Assembly: GCA_002422865.1 (NCBI GenBank)
Contig: DITN01000103.1
Coordinates: forward strand, 1-10,724
Direction: 5' to 3'
Length of the DNA stretch: 10,724 nt
Source: Bacteroidetes bacterium UBA6183
GTDB taxonomy: Bacteria > Bacteroidota > Bacteroidia > UKL13-3
The notes beneath the pieces were generated by a model. It made no database searches. It was not told the origin of the DNA and worked only from the letters and a program-made list of their open reading frames with translations. Positions within the stretch are counted from its first letter, which is position 1. Each line of letters starts with the position of its first letter. Of this stretch, positions 1 through 7,082 are shown piece by piece. The position numbers and the translations under genes are program-made.

Positions 1-1741
1 ACTGGTAATATAACGGACATGCGAATTTTTTATGATGAATATCAATAATAGACCCTACCATTTTTAGAGGTTTTCCATTTTCATCTCTATTCGTTTGTCC
101 ACTTGCTAAAAACCATTTATAACTACCGTCTTTCGTTCTTATACGATACTCTATCATATAGGGTTCGCTATCTTCTGCATGCCTCTTAATGGTTTCTTCA
201 AAACGTAGCATATCTTCAGGATGTAACATCTCTAAAAAAGCTTCATAAGAGGCTTTTATTTCTTGATCTTTGTATCCTAGTAACTCATAGTATTTGGAGG
301 ACCACCATACAATTCCTTCTTCTATATTAATCCATTCCCAAACACCTGCAGCAGTACTTTTTACGGCTAGTTCATATCTTAATTCGCTATCTAATAACTT
401 AGTCTCCGCAAGTTTTCGGGCATTAATATCACTTACAATTCCTTCAAAAAATGTAATTTCACCATCATCGTTTCTTTTAATAAAAGTTCTTTCTTCAACC
501 CAAATCCAATTGTCATTTTTATGCTTTACTCTGTACTCATTAACTATTTGATTGGTTCTGTTTGATGTTGCAGTAAGAATTTTATCGAACAAATTAACCT
601 CGTCTTTAGATGAAACTAAGCTATTGTAAGAAAAACCCGCTCCTTTGGTTAATTCAATCGAGGTATATCCTAAAACCTGCGAAACATTTGTTGAAACATA
701 AAGTATGTTTCTATCTCTATTAGGCAGCCACTTAAACAGCACGGATGGGCTATTGGCAATTATGGTTTCTGCTGTTTGCTGATTCTCTTCTTGCTGTTTT
801 TTTTGCGTAATATTTTGTGCAACACCAATGTAACCTTTAATGCGTCCATCTTCATCTTTTATATTATTGATGGTTAGTAAAACGGTTATCCGTTTTTTGT
901 TTTTGGTAATGTATGTCCACTCGCTGGTGTTTGTTAGGCCTATTCTATTTTTAAAAACAAATGTTTCAAAACTTGGCTTTAAGTTAGCGTTGTATTTATT
1001 GTTTAGCTCTTCCGTTCTTTTTTCAACTTCATTGATGTCATGAAAAACCATTGGGGTTACTTTACCAAGTATTTCATCAGCTTTGTACTCGAGCATTTGC
1101 TCAGCTCCTTTGTTGTATTCAACTATTAGCCCCTCGTCATTAACTGCTATGATGGCATAGTTAGTACTGTCAAGCACTTGGCGCTGAAATACTCTAGTTG
1201 CTATTAATTTTGCATTCAGCCTAACTTTATCTTCAATTTCTGCATGTAATGATTCAGCTGATTTTATTAAAGACTTAACAGTACTATGTCCGTATATACT
1301 AAACAAAATTAACACAATACCCCTCGAGAATATATTGGCCATAGGTTGGTCTTGTATAAATGCGGTGAGCATTCCTGTTGCAACATTTAAACCAATAAGA
1401 AGTATTTGGTGCTTAACATTTGATACCAGAAAAAGTACTTGAAAAATAATGATTAAATGAAACAGCCAGACAGGAGCATCGTGTCCCACACTTTGGGCAA
1501 ATGTGAGAGAAAGTATGGTTATAGAAAGAATAATCAATATCCCAGATTCAGGGTTCTTAGATTTTATGAATTGATTAGCAGAATAGTAAAACAAAATACA
1601 TACTAAACCGCAAAAAATAACTGCCCAATAGTAATTTGTAGCGTACACAATATTTATGGCAGAAAATACTGCTAAAAATGAAAATACGATGGTGTTTTGC
1701 TTCAGGTATAAAGTAAGCTTTAATTTTTGATTGTGTGGCAT
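1..1741 (-). CDS. Membrane-anchored multi-PAS sensor protein, N-terminal part (output domain beyond window)
   Basis: The frame is open from an ATG at 1741-1739 down to base 1, giving 580 residues with no stop, so the C-terminus is missing. Residues about 15-150 are very hydrophobic and hold some five or six membrane segments. A charged helical linker follows (about 155-188). Then come three PAS domains: about 190-315 (ending GVAQNITQKK), 325-445 (EYRVKHKNDNWIWVEE, ending GIVSDINARK) and 455-570 (EYRIRTKDGSYKWF, ending GSIIDIHHKK). The last two carry the PAS_3-type core and PAC ending. Such proteins sense small ligands, redox state or light and usually end in a histidine kinase, or sometimes a GGDEF or other output domain; which one cannot be seen here. 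No haem or flavin ligand motif is evident. The gene is divergent from the histidine phosphatase. The last residues (FACPLYYQ) do not resemble the charged linkers after the first two PAS domains, so the edge could carry a frameshift. Confidence 0.85.
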   Translation of the reverse strand, partial: MPHNQKLKLTLYLKQNTIVFSFLAVFSAINIVYATNYYWAVIFCGLVCILFYYSANQFIKSKNPESGILIILSITILSLTFAQSVGHDAPVWLFHLIIIFQVLFLVSNVKHQILLIGLNVATGMLTAFIQDQPMANIFSRGIVLILFSIYGHSTVKSLIKSAESLHAEIEDKVRLNAKLIATRVFQRQVLDSTNYAIIAVNDEGLIVEYNKGAEQMLEYKADEILGKVTPMVFHDINEVEKRTEELNNKYNANLKPSFETFVFKNRIGLTNTSEWTYITKNKKRITVLLTINNIKDEDGRIKGYIGVAQNITQKKQQEENQQTAETIIANSPSVLFKWLPNRDRNILYVSTNVSQVLGYTSIELTKGAGFSYNSLVSSKDEVNLFDKILTATSNRTNQIVNEYRVKHKNDNWIWVEERTFIKRNDDGEITFFEGIVSDINARKLAETKLLDSELRYELAVKSTAAGVWEWINIEEGIVWWSSKYYELLGYKDQEIKASYEAFLEMLHPEDMLRFEETIKRHAEDSEPYMIEYRIRTKDGSYKWFLASGQTNRDENGKPLKMVGSIIDIHHKKFACPLYYQ

Positions 1742-1775
1742 GCTTACGCTCAAATAATTTCCGTGAATTTAAACA

Positions 1776-1789
1776 TATTTAATTAAATA
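1776..1789. promoter_or_regulatory. 14-base perfect palindrome TATTTAATTAAATA, possible operator
   Basis: TATTTAATTAAATA reads identically on both strands. It is centred about 19 bases upstream of the -7-like box at 1798-1805, in the -33 region of the phosphatase promoter, and could serve either divergent gene. Its composition is pure A+T in an AT-rich gap, so chance palindromy is a real alternative. Confidence 0.3.
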
Positions 1790-1797
1790 AAAATCTG

Positions 1798-1805
1798 CAA
1801 CTTTG
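1798..1805 (+). promoter_or_regulatory. Probable -7 promoter element CAACTTTG for the histidine phosphatase
   Basis: CAACTTTG matches the Bacteroidota -7 consensus TAnnTTTG at five of six fixed positions. The G is followed by only eight bases before the ATG at 1814, so transcription would start within a few bases of the start codon. The upstream GTG at 1805 overlaps this element and is therefore an unlikely start. Confidence 0.45.
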
Positions 1806-1813
1806 TGATATTA

Positions 1814-2428
1814 ATGGCTAAAAAACAACTTTTTATTGTACGTCATGGCGAAACAGATTTTAATCGCCTCAACATCGTTCAGGGTAGTGGCGTTGACAAA
1901 GAACTCAACGAACTAGGTCGCTTGCAGGCACAACAGTTCTATGAACATTATCAGCAGATTCCCTTTCAACATATATTTACTTCAGCTCTAATACGCACAC
2001 ATCAAAGTGTCGAATCCTTCATTAAAAAGGGAATTAAACATTCAGTACTGCCGGAGTTAAACGAGATTAGCTGGGGTGATTTTGAGGGTAAACTACAAAC
2101 ACCTGAACAAAAAGTCCTTTATTGGGATACCGTAAATCTTTGGAATAAAGGAGATTTACATGCTAAAATAACTAATGGCGAAAGTCCCATTGAGATGCAA
2201 GAGCGGCAAAAAATTGCACTGAGCCATATTATTAATGCAGAAGAAGAATTGGTGTTGATTTGTATGCACGGACGGGCCATGAAAAGTTTTTTATGTTTAA
2301 TGTTAGATGAACCACTCACTAAAATGGAGCAGTTTCAACATACCAATTTGTGTTTATACCATTTGGAATATGATGGTGAAAAATTTGAGTTATTAAAAGC
2401 TAACGATACCACCCACCTGTTATCATAA
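1814..2428 (+). CDS. Histidine phosphatase family protein (phosphoglycerate mutase-like)
   Basis: This is a 204-residue cytosolic protein of the histidine phosphatase (branch 1) superfamily. Near the N-terminus it carries the signature FIVRHGET, with R10, the phosphate-accepting H11 and G12. SALIRTHQS supplies R61 of the phosphate pocket. LNEISWGDFEG gives the probable proton donor E84 and the family's G-x-(F/W)-E-G-like turn. ICMHGRAMKSFL supplies the second catalytic histidine, H152. Family members remove phosphate from sugars, nucleotides, cofactor precursors or proteins, or isomerise phosphoglycerate; the substrate cannot be read from the sequence. Length is typical. I chose ATG 1814 because the GTG nine bases upstream lies in the -7 promoter box and the extra residues add nothing to the fold. 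The prolyl oligopeptidase begins seven bases after the stop, so the two are probably co-transcribed. Confidence 0.9.
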   Translation: MAKKQLFIVRHGETDFNRLNIVQGSGVDKELNELGRLQAQQFYEHYQQIPFQHIFTSALIRTHQSVESFIKKGIKHSVLPELNEISWGDFEGKLQTPEQKVLYWDTVNLWNKGDLHAKITNGESPIEMQERQKIALSHIINAEEELVLICMHGRAMKSFLCLMLDEPLTKMEQFQHTNLCLYHLEYDGEKFELLKANDTTHLLS

Positions 2429-2435
2429 ATTATAT

Positions 2436-4559
2436 ATGAAAAGAATATTGGCAGCAACCGCGTTGGTTGCGTTTACATTGGCAAACAAAACATACGCACA
2501 ACAAACCATGCAAAGTTTAAAATATCCGGATACTCAGAAAGGTAATGTAGTGGATGATTATTTTGGTACAAAAATTAACGACCCATACCAGTGGTTAGAG
2601 AATGACACGGCAGCAGAGGTGAATGCTTGGGTTGATGAGCAAAATAAATTGACCCAAAACTATTTGTCTCAAATTCCTTTTAGAGATAAAATAAAATTGC
2701 GTTTAACTGAAATATGGAACTATCCTAAATACAGTTCTCCATTTAAAGAGGGTGATTACTATTATTTTTCTAAAAATGATGGTTTACAAAACCAAAGCGT
2801 AATGTATCGTCAAAAGGGAATGAGTGGTGAACTCGAACTGTTTTTAGATCCCAATAAATTAAGTACAGATGGCACGGCATCATTAGCCAGTTTAACATTC
2901 AGTAAAGACCATAAATTTTGCGCAGTAGGTATTGCACAAAGCGGTAGCGATTGGAATGAAATTTTTGTGATGGATGTATCAACCAAGCAAAAAACTACGG
3001 ATGTAATTAAATGGGTAAAATTTAGCGGGGCTACTTGGTATAAAAATGGCTTTTATTACAGCCGTTACGATGAACCAACTAAGGGTAAAGAGTTTAGCAA
3101 CGCTAATGAATTTATGAAAATTTATTACCACGAGTTAGGCAAATCTCAGCAGGAAGATAAATTGATCTATGAGGATAGGGCTCATCCTTTGCGTTATTTT
3201 AATGCCAGTGTAACCGAAGATGAAAGGTATTTATTTATAAATGTAAGTGAAGGAACTAGTGGATCGGAAACTTTGGTGCGCGACTTAACTCAACCCAATG
3301 CAAAGTTTATTACCATGTTTAAAGGGTTTGATAACAACTACAATGTGGTTGATAATATTGGTGATAAAATTTTAGCATTAACCGATTTTGGAGCACCTCG
3401 CTATCGTTTGGTTTTGGTTGATCCTTTAAATCCTGAGTCTAAAAATTGGAAAGATATTATTCCTCAAGGAACTGATTTATTAGAGGGTGCTTCAACTTGT
3501 GGAGGTAAATTATTTGCAACTTATTTAAAAGATGCCAGCACACGTTTGTACAGTTATGATATGAACGGACAAAATAAAAAAGAAATAACACTCCCTGGTA
3601 TTGGAACAGCAAGTGGTATCAGTGGCAAAAAAGAGGATAAAGAAGCATTTTATACCTTTACTTCATTTACCAATCCCGGAGAAATTTATCGTTATGAGTT
3701 AAGTACAGGTAAATCAGAATTATTCCGCAAAACGGAAGTAAAGTTTAATGCCAATGATTTCGAAACCAAACAGGTGTTTTATCCATCAAAAGATGGAACT
3801 AAAATTCCGATGTTTATCATGCATAAAAAAGGATTGAAGTTAGATGGCAACAACCCAACTTTATTGTATGCATACGGAGGATTTAACATTTCGCTAACAC
3901 CATCATTTAGTGTTTCACGCATTATGTTTTTAGAAAATGGTGGTGTGTATGCTATTGCTAATTTACGTGGTGGAGGTGAGTACGGAGAAGACTGGCACAA
4001 GGCAGGTATGCTAGAGAAAAAACAAAATGTGTTTGATGATTTTATTGCAGCAGCCGAATTTTTAATCAAGGAAAAATATACTTCATCAAGTAAACTTGCA
4101 ATAAATGGTGGAAGTAATGGCGGTTTGTTGGTGGGTGCTTGCATGACCCAAAGACCTGAATTATTTAAAGTGGCTTTACCTGCCGTGGGTGTATTGGATA
4201 TGTTAAAATACCACAAGTTTACCATTGGTTGGGGTTGGGCTGTTGAGTATGGTAGCAGCGATAAAAAAGAACAGTTTGATTACTTAATTAAATACTCGCC
4301 ACTGCACAATGTAAAGGCAGCAGTTAATTACCCGGCTACCATGATTATGACAGCGGATCATGACGACCGCGTGGTGCCTGCGCATAGTTTTAAATTCGCA
4401 GCAGAATTGCAAAGCAAACAACTACCAACTGGAAATCCGATATTGATTAGGATTGATAAAAAAGCCGGACACGGAGCAGGTAAACCAACTACCAAATTAA
4501 TAGAAGATGCCACAGATATGTATAGTTTTATTTTCTGGAATTTAGATGTAAAACTATAA
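2436..4559 (+). CDS. Secreted prolyl oligopeptidase family serine peptidase (S9A)
   Basis: This 707-residue protein begins with a clear signal peptide (basic MKR, hydrophobic core, TYA then QQ), with probable cleavage after A21 and no lipobox, so it should be periplasmic or exported. The N-terminal YPDTQKGNVVDDYFG and DPYQWLE motif is typical of S9A. Residues about 90-430 form the beta-propeller that gates access to the active site. The C-terminal alpha/beta-hydrolase domain has YAYGGF, NLRGGGEYGEDWH, the nucleophile S560 in NGGSNGGLL, D643 in ADHDDRVVP and H679 in KAGHGAGKP, so the triad is complete. Aligning from memory to porcine prolyl oligopeptidase (S554, D641, H680) assigns D643 rather than D644. 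The enzyme should cleave short proline-containing peptides on the carboxyl side of proline. Length matches the family. It lies seven bases after the phosphatase and ends at a strong terminator. Confidence 0.96.
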   Translation: MKRILAATALVAFTLANKTYAQQTMQSLKYPDTQKGNVVDDYFGTKINDPYQWLENDTAAEVNAWVDEQNKLTQNYLSQIPFRDKIKLRLTEIWNYPKYSSPFKEGDYYYFSKNDGLQNQSVMYRQKGMSGELELFLDPNKLSTDGTASLASLTFSKDHKFCAVGIAQSGSDWNEIFVMDVSTKQKTTDVIKWVKFSGATWYKNGFYYSRYDEPTKGKEFSNANEFMKIYYHELGKSQQEDKLIYEDRAHPLRYFNASVTEDERYLFINVSEGTSGSETLVRDLTQPNAKFITMFKGFDNNYNVVDNIGDKILALTDFGAPRYRLVLVDPLNPESKNWKDIIPQGTDLLEGASTCGGKLFATYLKDASTRLYSYDMNGQNKKEITLPGIGTASGISGKKEDKEAFYTFTSFTNPGEIYRYELSTGKSELFRKTEVKFNANDFETKQVFYPSKDGTKIPMFIMHKKGLKLDGNNPTLLYAYGGFNISLTPSFSVSRIMFLENGGVYAIANLRGGGEYGEDWHKAGMLEKKQNVFDDFIAAAEFLIKEKYTSSSKLAINGGSNGGLLVGACMTQRPELFKVALPAVGVLDMLKYHKFTIGWGWAVEYGSSDKKEQFDYLIKYSPLHNVKAAVNYPATMIMTADHDDRVVPAHSFKFAAELQSKQLPTGNPILIRIDKKAGHGAGKPTTKLIEDATDMYSFIFWNLDVKL

Positions 4560-4568
4560 ACGAAACGT

Positions 4569-4613
4569 AACAAAAATGCCCAATCAAGTTTATTTTGATT
4601 GAGCATTTTTGTT
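4569..4613. terminator. Bidirectional rho-independent terminator between convergent genes
   Basis: Two 19-base arms (4569-4587 and 4595-4613) are inverted repeats with a single mismatch around a seven-base loop. Each arm ends in a run of five T in its own transcription direction (GCATTTTTGTT), so the hairpin can stop transcripts from both sides. It begins ten bases after the peptidase stop. Its right arm overlaps the TAA stop of the pentapeptide gene by two bases. Confidence 0.9.
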
Positions 4614-5163
4614 ATTCAATTATTATTGGGTAACGATACAACAAACCACTTAATTGGTGACGAGAAAATTTTGCTTTTTTTACCTTGTTTATCGCAGGGT
4701 CAATCAAAAAATTAATGTTAGTGGTAAAGTCAGCTCCCTCTAAATTAGTCTGTTCAAACACAGCCTCTGTAAAATCGCAATTGTTTATTTTGCTTGATGA
4801 AAGGTCGGTTTGCGTGAAGTTTGTACCCTTCATTAAACAATCATAAAATTTACTTTTATTCAATTTTTTTCTTTCAAAAGTTGCATAACTCAAGTTGCAA
4901 TTGTTTGCTGTAATACAAAACCCAAAATCTTTCACACGGTTAAAATTCAACCCAACTAATTTGCAATCATTAAACGTACAATCGTTTAGTATGCATACAT
5001 CAATATTTGCATTACTAAAATTACAATTAATAAACTCGCAGTCGTTAAATGTAATGCCTTTTATGCTGTTAAAAATACAGTTGTTAAATGTGCAGTTTTC
5101 GTATTCGCTGTCTGCTAATTTTTGCTCAGAAAAATCAATATTGTTAAACGCTTGTTTGTACAT
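4612..5163 (-). CDS. Pentapeptide repeat protein, Qnr/McbG-like
   Basis: This 183-residue protein consists mostly of pentapeptide repeats with F or L at the central position and C, A, S or N two residues before it (NCTFNNCIF, NDCEFINCNF, NDCTFNDCKL, LEGADF). These should form a right-handed quadrilateral beta-helix. A break near residues 70-80 (LNFNRVKDFGF) resembles the interruption between coils in Qnr-type proteins. The C-terminus (INFLIDPAINKVKKAKFS, then GLLYRYPI) matches my memory of the McbG/Qnr-like group. Some relatives mimic DNA and protect gyrase from quinolones or microcin B17, but many such chromosomal proteins have no known role, so resistance is only a possibility. Eleven cysteines occur, several spaced exactly five apart (24/29, 42/47, 57/62/67). 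The ATG lies two bases after the hutI stop, so it is probably translated from the same mRNA. No signal peptide is present. Confidence 0.9.
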   Translation of the reverse strand: MYKQAFNNIDFSEQKLADSEYENCTFNNCIFNSIKGITFNDCEFINCNFSNANIDVCILNDCTFNDCKLVGLNFNRVKDFGFCITANNCNLSYATFERKKLNKSKFYDCLMKGTNFTQTDLSSSKINNCDFTEAVFEQTNLEGADFTTNINFLIDPAINKVKKAKFSRHQLSGLLYRYPIIIE

Positions 5164-5165
5164 GG

Positions 5166-6407
5166 CTAGTTTATTTCTACTCCGGCTATAATTACTTTAT
5201 CTATCAAATCAACCCCAAAACTATAAGGTATATAAGCCAATGAAGAGATAGGTTTTGTAATAAACACATTGCCCAATTTACCTTTACTAATACTTCCGTG
5301 TGTATGGCTTAATTCCAATGCATATGCTCCATTAATGGTTGTTGCATTGATGGCCTCTTCGGGTGTCAATTTCATCTGTGTGCAAGCTAAAGCCACCACA
5401 AAACTCATACGTCCGTTTGGTGATGAACCAGGGTTATAATCACTGGCCAAGCAAAAGGGTAAACCAGCATCAATCAGTTGCCGTCCTGGTGCATATGGTA
5501 TGCCTAAAAAGAATGAACAGTTTGGTAAACCCACCGGCATGGTGTTTCCGGTTTTTAAACTTTCTATTTCAGCATCTCCGGTATATTCCAAATGATCTAC
5601 ACTTAACGCTTGATGTTTAACTGCAACTTGCACACCACCTGTATAACCCAATTCGTTACCATGTATTTTAGCTTTTAAACCGTATTGTTTTGCTGCAATA
5701 AGTATACGTTCGGTTTCTTCAACTGTAAAAAATCCTTGGTCGCAAAACACATCACAGTAATCTGCTAAATTTTCAGCAGCTACTTTCGGCAACATATCAT
5801 TAATTACCAAATCAATATAACCTTCACGGTTTTGTTTATACTCAGCAGGAATGGCATGTGCACCTAAAAAAGTGGCTTTAATGGTAATGGGCGAAATAGC
5901 TTTTAAACGTTTAACCACACGCAACATTTTCAGTTCATCTGCTACTGTAAGTCCGTAACCACTTTTTATTTCAATGGCACCTGTTCCGTATTTAATCACT
6001 TCAAATAAACGCTCTTTGGCACTTTCAAATAATTCATCCTCACTCATGCTTTGCAGTTTGCGTGCAGAGTTTAAAATACCACCACCTGCCGCAGCAATTT
6101 CTTCGTAGCTTTTACCTTTTATGCGCATCACAAATTCTTCCTCTCTGCTTTTAGCAAATACAATATGTGTGTGCGAATCGATAAAGCTTGGTAACACGTA
6201 ACCATTATTGGCATCTATTGTTTGTACTGATGTTTCGGGTAGGTTACTCATGCTACCAAAATCAGTAATAACACCATCTTCAATTAATAAATAGGCATTA
6301 TCAATGGCATCAAGTTGGCCCATTTCTGTACCCGATTTTTTTTGTACGGATACATCGTTTATAATGCCATAAAGCGATTTGATATTTTTTATTAAGACTG
6401 ATTTCAT
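5166..6407 (-). CDS. hutI: Imidazolonepropionase
   Basis: HutI hydrolyses 4-imidazolone-5-propanoate to N-formimino-L-glutamate, the third step of histidine degradation, in the cytosol. From ATG 6407 it is 413 residues, the usual family length. Amidohydrolase-type metal ligands are visible: H79 and H81 in SFIDSHTHIVF, H249 in AKIHGNELG and D323 in ASDYNPGSSP. E252 and H272 (SVDHLEY) are likely active-site residues. EIKSGYGLT and RIKGKSYEEIAAAGGGI are family hallmarks. A non-ATG extension to 6455 (MIYFLNYSTCSLFAFV) is hydrophobic, unlike other HutI N-termini, and would cross the promoter region, so I reject it. No hutH, hutU or formiminoglutamate-processing gene lies in the window. Instead the next gene downstream, two bases away, is a pentapeptide repeat protein. 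Confidence 0.95.
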   Translation of the reverse strand: MKSVLIKNIKSLYGIINDVSVQKKSGTEMGQLDAIDNAYLLIEDGVITDFGSMSNLPETSVQTIDANNGYVLPSFIDSHTHIVFAKSREEEFVMRIKGKSYEEIAAAGGGILNSARKLQSMSEDELFESAKERLFEVIKYGTGAIEIKSGYGLTVADELKMLRVVKRLKAISPITIKATFLGAHAIPAEYKQNREGYIDLVINDMLPKVAAENLADYCDVFCDQGFFTVEETERILIAAKQYGLKAKIHGNELGYTGGVQVAVKHQALSVDHLEYTGDAEIESLKTGNTMPVGLPNCSFFLGIPYAPGRQLIDAGLPFCLASDYNPGSSPNGRMSFVVALACTQMKLTPEEAINATTINGAYALELSHTHGSISKGKLGNVFITKPISSLAYIPYSFGVDLIDKVIIAGVEIN

Positions 6408-6492
6408 AACAAAAGCAAATAACGAACATGTTGAATAATTTAAAAAATAAATCACTCAGGGTTTATTTTTGAATGATTTACTTTGCATAACG
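6408..6492. promoter_or_regulatory. Divergent intergenic region between hutI and the gamma-carbonic anhydrase-like gene
   Basis: This 85-base AT-rich gap should carry both promoters. On the plus strand it holds the -7-like element at 6478-6485. On the minus strand GTTATTTG (6423-6416) places TTTG eight bases before the hutI ATG, but matches the -7 consensus poorly. An eight-base palindrome, AACATGTT (6425-6432), lies just upstream of that. I see no riboswitch, terminator or long dyad. Confidence 0.45.
6478..6485 (+). promoter_or_regulatory. Probable -7 promoter element TTACTTTG for the gamma-carbonic anhydrase-like gene
   Basis: TTACTTTG matches TAnnTTTG at five of six fixed positions and shares ACTTTG with the elements at 1798 and 7049. 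Only seven bases separate it from the ATG at 6493, implying a leaderless or nearly leaderless transcript. No TTG is seen at the usual -33 distance. Confidence 0.45.
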
Positions 6493-7011
6493 ATGAAAGA
6501 CCTACAACAAATTTTGCAAACGCCTATTAAAAAGGGTAATGATGTTTGGATAGCGGATACGGCACGTGTTTTTGGATTGGTTACATTGGGTAACGAATGT
6601 TCTGTTTGGTTTGGTGCGGTTTTACGTGGTGATGGAGATACCATTACCGTAGGAAATAGAAGTAACATACAAGAAAATGCTGTGGTACATGTTGATCCCG
6701 GTTTTCCTACTCAAATTGGTGAGGATTGTATTATTGGTCATGGAGCCATAGTGCATGGTGCAACACTTGGTAATAATGTTTTAGTAGGCATGCATGCCAC
6801 CGTGTTAAACGGAGCCAAAGTGGGTAATTTTTGCATAATAGGAGCGCATGCTCTGGTAACCGAAGGAATGATTATTCCGGATTACAGTATCGTAATGGGC
6901 GCTCCGGGGAAAGTAGTTAAACAATTATCTCCCGAACATATTGAAAAAGTGCAACGCAATGCGCAGTCATACGTTGATTTAAGTAAGGAATACTTGAGGT
7001 ATTGGAAATAA
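6493..7011 (+). CDS. Gamma-class carbonic anhydrase-like hexapeptide-repeat protein
   Basis: This 172-residue protein has a left-handed beta-helix made of hexapeptide repeats (IGEDCIIGHGAIVHGATLG and following turns) and a C-terminal helix (residues about 146-170). It belongs to the gamma-carbonic anhydrase-like family (YrdA/PaaY/CaiE relatives), which forms trimers with metal at subunit interfaces. The three metal-ligand histidines are present: H66 in AVVHVD, H83 in IGHG and H88 in VHG. The family's R45-G-D47 and N58-I-Q60 motifs are also present. Many close relatives show little or no carbonic anhydrase activity, so the metal site is well supported but CO2 hydration is uncertain. Length is typical. 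The TTG at 6469 would add eight residues but lies upstream of the -7 element, so ATG 6493 is preferred. It is co-directional with the NDH-2 gene, which has its own promoter. Confidence 0.92.
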   Translation: MKDLQQILQTPIKKGNDVWIADTARVFGLVTLGNECSVWFGAVLRGDGDTITVGNRSNIQENAVVHVDPGFPTQIGEDCIIGHGAIVHGATLGNNVLVGMHATVLNGAKVGNFCIIGAHALVTEGMIIPDYSIVMGAPGKVVKQLSPEHIEKVQRNAQSYVDLSKEYLRYWK

Positions 7012-7024
7012 AATCACTTTTTAC

Positions 7025-7056
7025 TTGTTAACCTCAATTTAATTCGGCAAACTTTG
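7025..7056 (+). promoter_or_regulatory. Probable promoter of the NDH-2 gene (TTG-N21-AAACTTTG)
   Basis: TTG at 7025-7027 and AAACTTTG at 7049-7056 are 21 bases apart, close to the Bacteroidota -33/-7 arrangement. The -7 box matches TAnnTTTG at five of six fixed positions. The predicted leader to the ATG at 7083 is about 20 bases. No hairpin terminator separates this from the upstream gene, so read-through is possible. Confidence 0.5.
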
Positions 7057-7082
7057 TAGCGCAAATTAAACATTGCGTAGCT

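Larger units (their letters stand above)
1742..1813. promoter_or_regulatory. Divergent intergenic region between PAS sensor and histidine phosphatase
   Basis: This 72-base, very AT-rich gap must hold the promoters for both divergent genes. On the plus strand it ends in a Bacteroidota-like -7 element at 1798-1805, with no clear TTG at the -33 position. On the minus strand an ATTATTTG stretch ends about 9 bases before the PAS ATG and is only a weak match. A 14-base perfect palindrome lies at 1776-1789. No Shine-Dalgarno sequence precedes either start. Confidence 0.5.

Noticed and set aside
294..551. Plus-strand open frames at 294-551 and 840-1043
   Set aside because: They lie opposite the PAS sensor, whose minus-strand frame is continuous and carries three recognisable domains; the plus-strand translations are low-complexity serine/leucine-rich shadows.
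3779..4606. Minus-strand open frames opposite the peptidase (3779-4225 and 4358-4606)
   Set aside because: They oppose the conserved catalytic domain of the prolyl oligopeptidase, and the second begins inside the terminator hairpin; neither resembles a known protein.
4612..5163. Calling the pentapeptide repeat gene a quinolone resistance gene (qnr)
   Set aside because: Fold and C-terminus are Qnr/McbG-like, but resistance activity cannot be read from the repeats and many chromosomal relatives have none.
5166..6455. Extended hutI start at 6455
   Set aside because: It uses a non-ATG codon, adds a hydrophobic tail not expected for imidazolonepropionase and would cover most of the divergent promoter region.
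6456..6668. Minus-strand frame of 70 codons across the start of the carbonic anhydrase-like gene
   Set aside because: It overlaps a well-supported gene and its promoter, and its translation shows no domain or sensible composition.
6975..6996. Short hairpin AAGTA-AGGAA-TACTT near the end of the carbonic anhydrase-like gene
   Set aside because: The stem is only five A/T-rich pairs, inside coding sequence and without a following T-run, so it is not a credible terminator.
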